Below, in pieces: positions 62,327 through 64,000 of a stretch of 64,000 bases of DNA; within the stretch, counting starts at the first letter, position 1; every line of letters begins with the position of its first letter. The notes under the pieces were generated by a model that worked only from the letters and a program-made list of their open reading frames with translations, was not told the DNA's origin and searched no databases. This DNA comes from Kaistella haifensis DSM 19056 (GTDB lineage: Bacteria > Bacteroidota > Bacteroidia > Flavobacteriales > Weeksellaceae): assembly GCF_000735695.2 (NCBI RefSeq), contig NZ_JASZ02000017.1, positions 27,649 through 91,648 on the forward strand. Direction: 5' to 3'. Position numbers and translations under genes: made by a program.

Positions 62327-63805
62327 ATGCTGAAACAAAATCTACAATTAAAACTCGGGCAAAAACTCGCACCACAACAAATCCAACTGATGAAGCTGAT
62401 CCAATTGCATACCTTGGAATTTGAAGAAGAATTGGAGCGCGAACTTGAAGAAAATCCGGCACTCGAAAAAGTTCAGGAAGAAACGAAAGAGGACGATTAT
62501 GCATCTTTGGATGAGGCTTACGAGGACGAAGGAACTGAAACCATCAGTACCGATTTTGATGTGGATGAATATATTTTTGATGATGAACCGGCCTATAAAA
62601 CGGCTTCAAGTAATTATTCGGCGGACGATGAGGATTTTGATAACGAATCACTTCTCACTGAAGGGCAATCGTTATATGATTATCTTTTGGAGCAGATTAA
62701 TCTCAGCAGTATCGAAGGTGAAGACCTGAAAATTGCAGAATATTTGATTGGAAATCTCGATAATGATGGGTATTTAAGAAGAGAAATCAAACAAATTGTT
62801 GACGATTTAGCTTTTTCACAAGGAATTTATACGACCCAGGAAAAAGTGACCGATATTCTTGAAAATTATGTTCAAAAACTTGATCCGCCAGGAGTGGGAG
62901 CGAGAAATCTTCAGGAATGTCTTCTGTTGCAAATTGAGAAAAAAGTAAGTGCAGATAAGGCTGTGATTTTGGCAGGAAATATCCTGAGAAATCAGTTTGA
63001 TGCTTTAACCAATAAGCACTACAATAAAATCATCCAGAAATATGACATCGAAGAAGATGATTTGAAAGATGCGTTGGAAGTGATTTCGAAACTATCGCCG
63101 AAAGTTGGAGGAAATTTCGATACACAAACCATCACCATTAACCAAGAAATCATCCCGGATTTTGTCATTCAAATTAAAGAAACAAAAAATGGACAAGTAG
63201 ATGTGATTCCTTTATTAAATAGTAAAAATGCACCTACACTGAGAGTTTCGGAAGAATACAAAGACATTCTTACCACCTATTCTCACGATAAAAAATCTGC
63301 TGATCATAAGCAAGCAGCACTTTTCATCAAGCAAAAGTTGGATGCGGCGAAATGGTATATTGATGCCATTAATCAACGACAAAATACTTTGTTGCAAACC
63401 ATTTCCGCAATTGTGAAACTGCAGAAAAATTATTTTATCACAGGTGATGAAAAATCTCTGAAACCAATGATTTTGAAGGATGTTGCAGATATTACAGGGT
63501 TTGATATTTCTACAATTTCAAGGGTGGTAAAAAGCAAATATGCCGACACACCGAACGGAATTGTTTATTTGAAAAACCTTTTCTCCGACTCATTAACCAA
63601 TGATGATGGCGAGGAAGTTTCAACAAAGGAAATTAAAAATTATCTTCAGGAAGTCATCAACAACGAAAACAAAAGAAAACCGCTGACCGATGATGCCTTG
63701 GTAGGCCTGTTAAAAGAAAAAGGTTACAATATCGCAAGGCGAACCATTGCAAAATATCGGGAACAGCTTAATATTCCGGTAGCAAGATTAAGGAAAGAGT
63801 TATAA
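62327..63805 (+). CDS. rpoN: RNA polymerase sigma-54 factor
   Basis: The 492-residue sigma-54 has the N-terminal Gln/Leu-rich activator-interacting region I (QLKLGQKLAPQQIQLMKLIQ, about 1-45) and an acidic region II (about 48-110). The core-binding domain, the helix-turn-helix (ADITGFDISTISRVVKSKY) and the C-terminal RpoN box ARRTIAKYREQLNIP (about 471-485) follow. It needs an activator ATPase, none of which is visible in this window. It is closed by a terminator. Confidence 0.96.
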   Translation: MLKQNLQLKLGQKLAPQQIQLMKLIQLHTLEFEEELERELEENPALEKVQEETKEDDYASLDEAYEDEGTETISTDFDVDEYIFDDEPAYKTASSNYSADDEDFDNESLLTEGQSLYDYLLEQINLSSIEGEDLKIAEYLIGNLDNDGYLRREIKQIVDDLAFSQGIYTTQEKVTDILENYVQKLDPPGVGARNLQECLLLQIEKKVSADKAVILAGNILRNQFDALTNKHYNKIIQKYDIEEDDLKDALEVISKLSPKVGGNFDTQTITINQEIIPDFVIQIKETKNGQVDVIPLLNSKNAPTLRVSEEYKDILTTYSHDKKSADHKQAALFIKQKLDAAKWYIDAINQRQNTLLQTISAIVKLQKNYFITGDEKSLKPMILKDVADITGFDISTISRVVKSKYADTPNGIVYLKNLFSDSLTNDDGEEVSTKEIKNYLQEVINNENKRKPLTDDALVGLLKEKGYNIARRTIAKYREQLNIPVARLRKEL

Positions 63806-63833
63806 AAAAAAGTCAGAGAAATCTGACTTTTTT
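63804..63833. terminator. Bidirectional terminator after rpoN
   Basis: The stem AAAGTCAGA / TCTGACTTT with a GAAA loop (63809-63830) is flanked by A and T runs. It lies between rpoN and the convergent membrane-protein gene. Confidence 0.85.
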
Positions 63834-63836
63834 GTT

Positions 63837-64000
63837 TTATTGCTGCTGCTGATCTATTTTCTGCAAATCTTCCAGGTTTTTGCTTAAGCGCTTTAGCAGG
63901 ATACCATATACGAGTCGATAATATACCCAAATCAAAATCACACTGATGGCCATCATAATAACAGTTCCTACCAAAAAGCCAATTAATGTGTCTCTCCTTA
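63837..64000 (-). CDS. Membrane protein, N-terminus cut by the right window edge
   Basis: On the minus strand a frame is open from the window edge to the stop at 63837-63839. It reads DTLIGFLVGTVIMMAISVIL and WVYYRLVYGILLKRLSKN, then NLEDLQKIDQQQQ. It has one clear membrane helix and a short charged, Gln-rich tail. No start codon is visible in the window. The family is not recognisable from about 54 residues. The frame is preceded on its own 3' side by the rpoN terminator, which fits a convergent gene end. Confidence 0.6.
   Translation of the reverse strand, partial: RRDTLIGFLVGTVIMMAISVILIWVYYRLVYGILLKRLSKNLEDLQKIDQQQQ

Noticed and set aside
63724..63930. Minus-strand frame over the rpoN end and its terminator
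   Set aside because: It crosses a strong terminator and overlaps coding sequence; the different frame ending at 63837 reads as a real membrane protein.
1..64000. CRISPR array, prophage or known defence island
   Set aside because: No regularly spaced repeats, cas-like genes, phage structural genes or restriction-modification genes were recognised anywhere in the window.

Overview
This 64 kb window looks like a chromosomal segment from a flavobacterium of the Chryseobacterium/Kaistella group (Bacteroidota, Weeksellaceae). The evidence is the low G+C content, repeated promoter -7 boxes of the Bacteroidota type TAnnTTTG, a type IX secretion (T9SS) C-terminal sorting domain, a complete Bat aerotolerance operon, a DUF5683 gene in a parA-parB-dapB-lepB row, an extended ribosomal protein S16, and many small SxC-type lipoproteins. 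The genus is an inference from gene content. No database search was possible.

Layout. 1-7.1 kb: chromosome partitioning (ParA, cut by the window edge, and ParB), DUF5683, DapB, a large signal peptidase I, WbqC and a secreted subtilase. 7.2-8.4 kb: a lipocalin-like lipoprotein and an OmpA lipoprotein. 8.5-12.0 kb: four tightly packed genes resembling the mycobacterial decaprenyl-phosphoryl-arabinose pathway (UbiA-type phosphoribosyltransferase, DprE1-like FAD oxidase, DprE2-like SDR, HAD phosphatase). 12.1-13.6 kb: cysteine desulfurase and thioredoxin. 13.7-15.8 kb: tRNA-Asp followed by a tyrosine recombinase and a truncated ISAon1-type transposase fragment, the only clear mobile-DNA region. 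15.8-22.9 kb: a nitrite/nitric-oxide module with an Rrf2/NsrR-type Fe-S regulator and its likely operator, a membrane gene broken by an in-frame stop, lipoprotein NirK, an FGE-fold lipoprotein, SCO, cytochrome c, the RIC/ScdA repair protein and quinol NorB.

22.9-34.8 kb: housekeeping genes (MutS2 without Smr domain, Ung, MscS, PdxJ, hydrolases, an SDR/acyl-CoA ligase pair, mevalonate diphosphate decarboxylase). 34.8-43.5 kb, minus strand: the Bat operon from MoxR down to BatD, with a GNAT acetyltransferase gene between MoxR and DUF58, then MarC and a small membrane protein. 43.7-53.2 kb: DinB, RlmB, a GreA/B-domain protein, a nitroreductase, a frameshifted TM2 gene, HemB, a minimal T9SS-sorted protein, type II NADH dehydrogenase, TrmD, an EEP nuclease, an Lrp regulator, DeoC and GH25 lysozyme. 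53.3-64 kb: ABC-F ATPase, amino-acid permease, TonB siderophore receptor, S16-RimM, AsnRS, sigma-54, and a cut membrane gene on the minus strand.

The parts most worth attention are the DprE-like cluster in a Gram-negative organism (its oxidase has Ala at the position of the benzothiazinone-target cysteine), the regulated all-lipoprotein denitrification module with a candidate 26-bp operator, two genes broken by single-base-scale lesions (premature TAA at 16677; a T6 run at 46292), and short repeats flanking a single lipoprotein hydrolase. I found no CRISPR array, no rRNA, and no clearly novel defence or mobile system. No stretch longer than 300 bases lacks an explanation; the longest gene-poor spacers are described as features.
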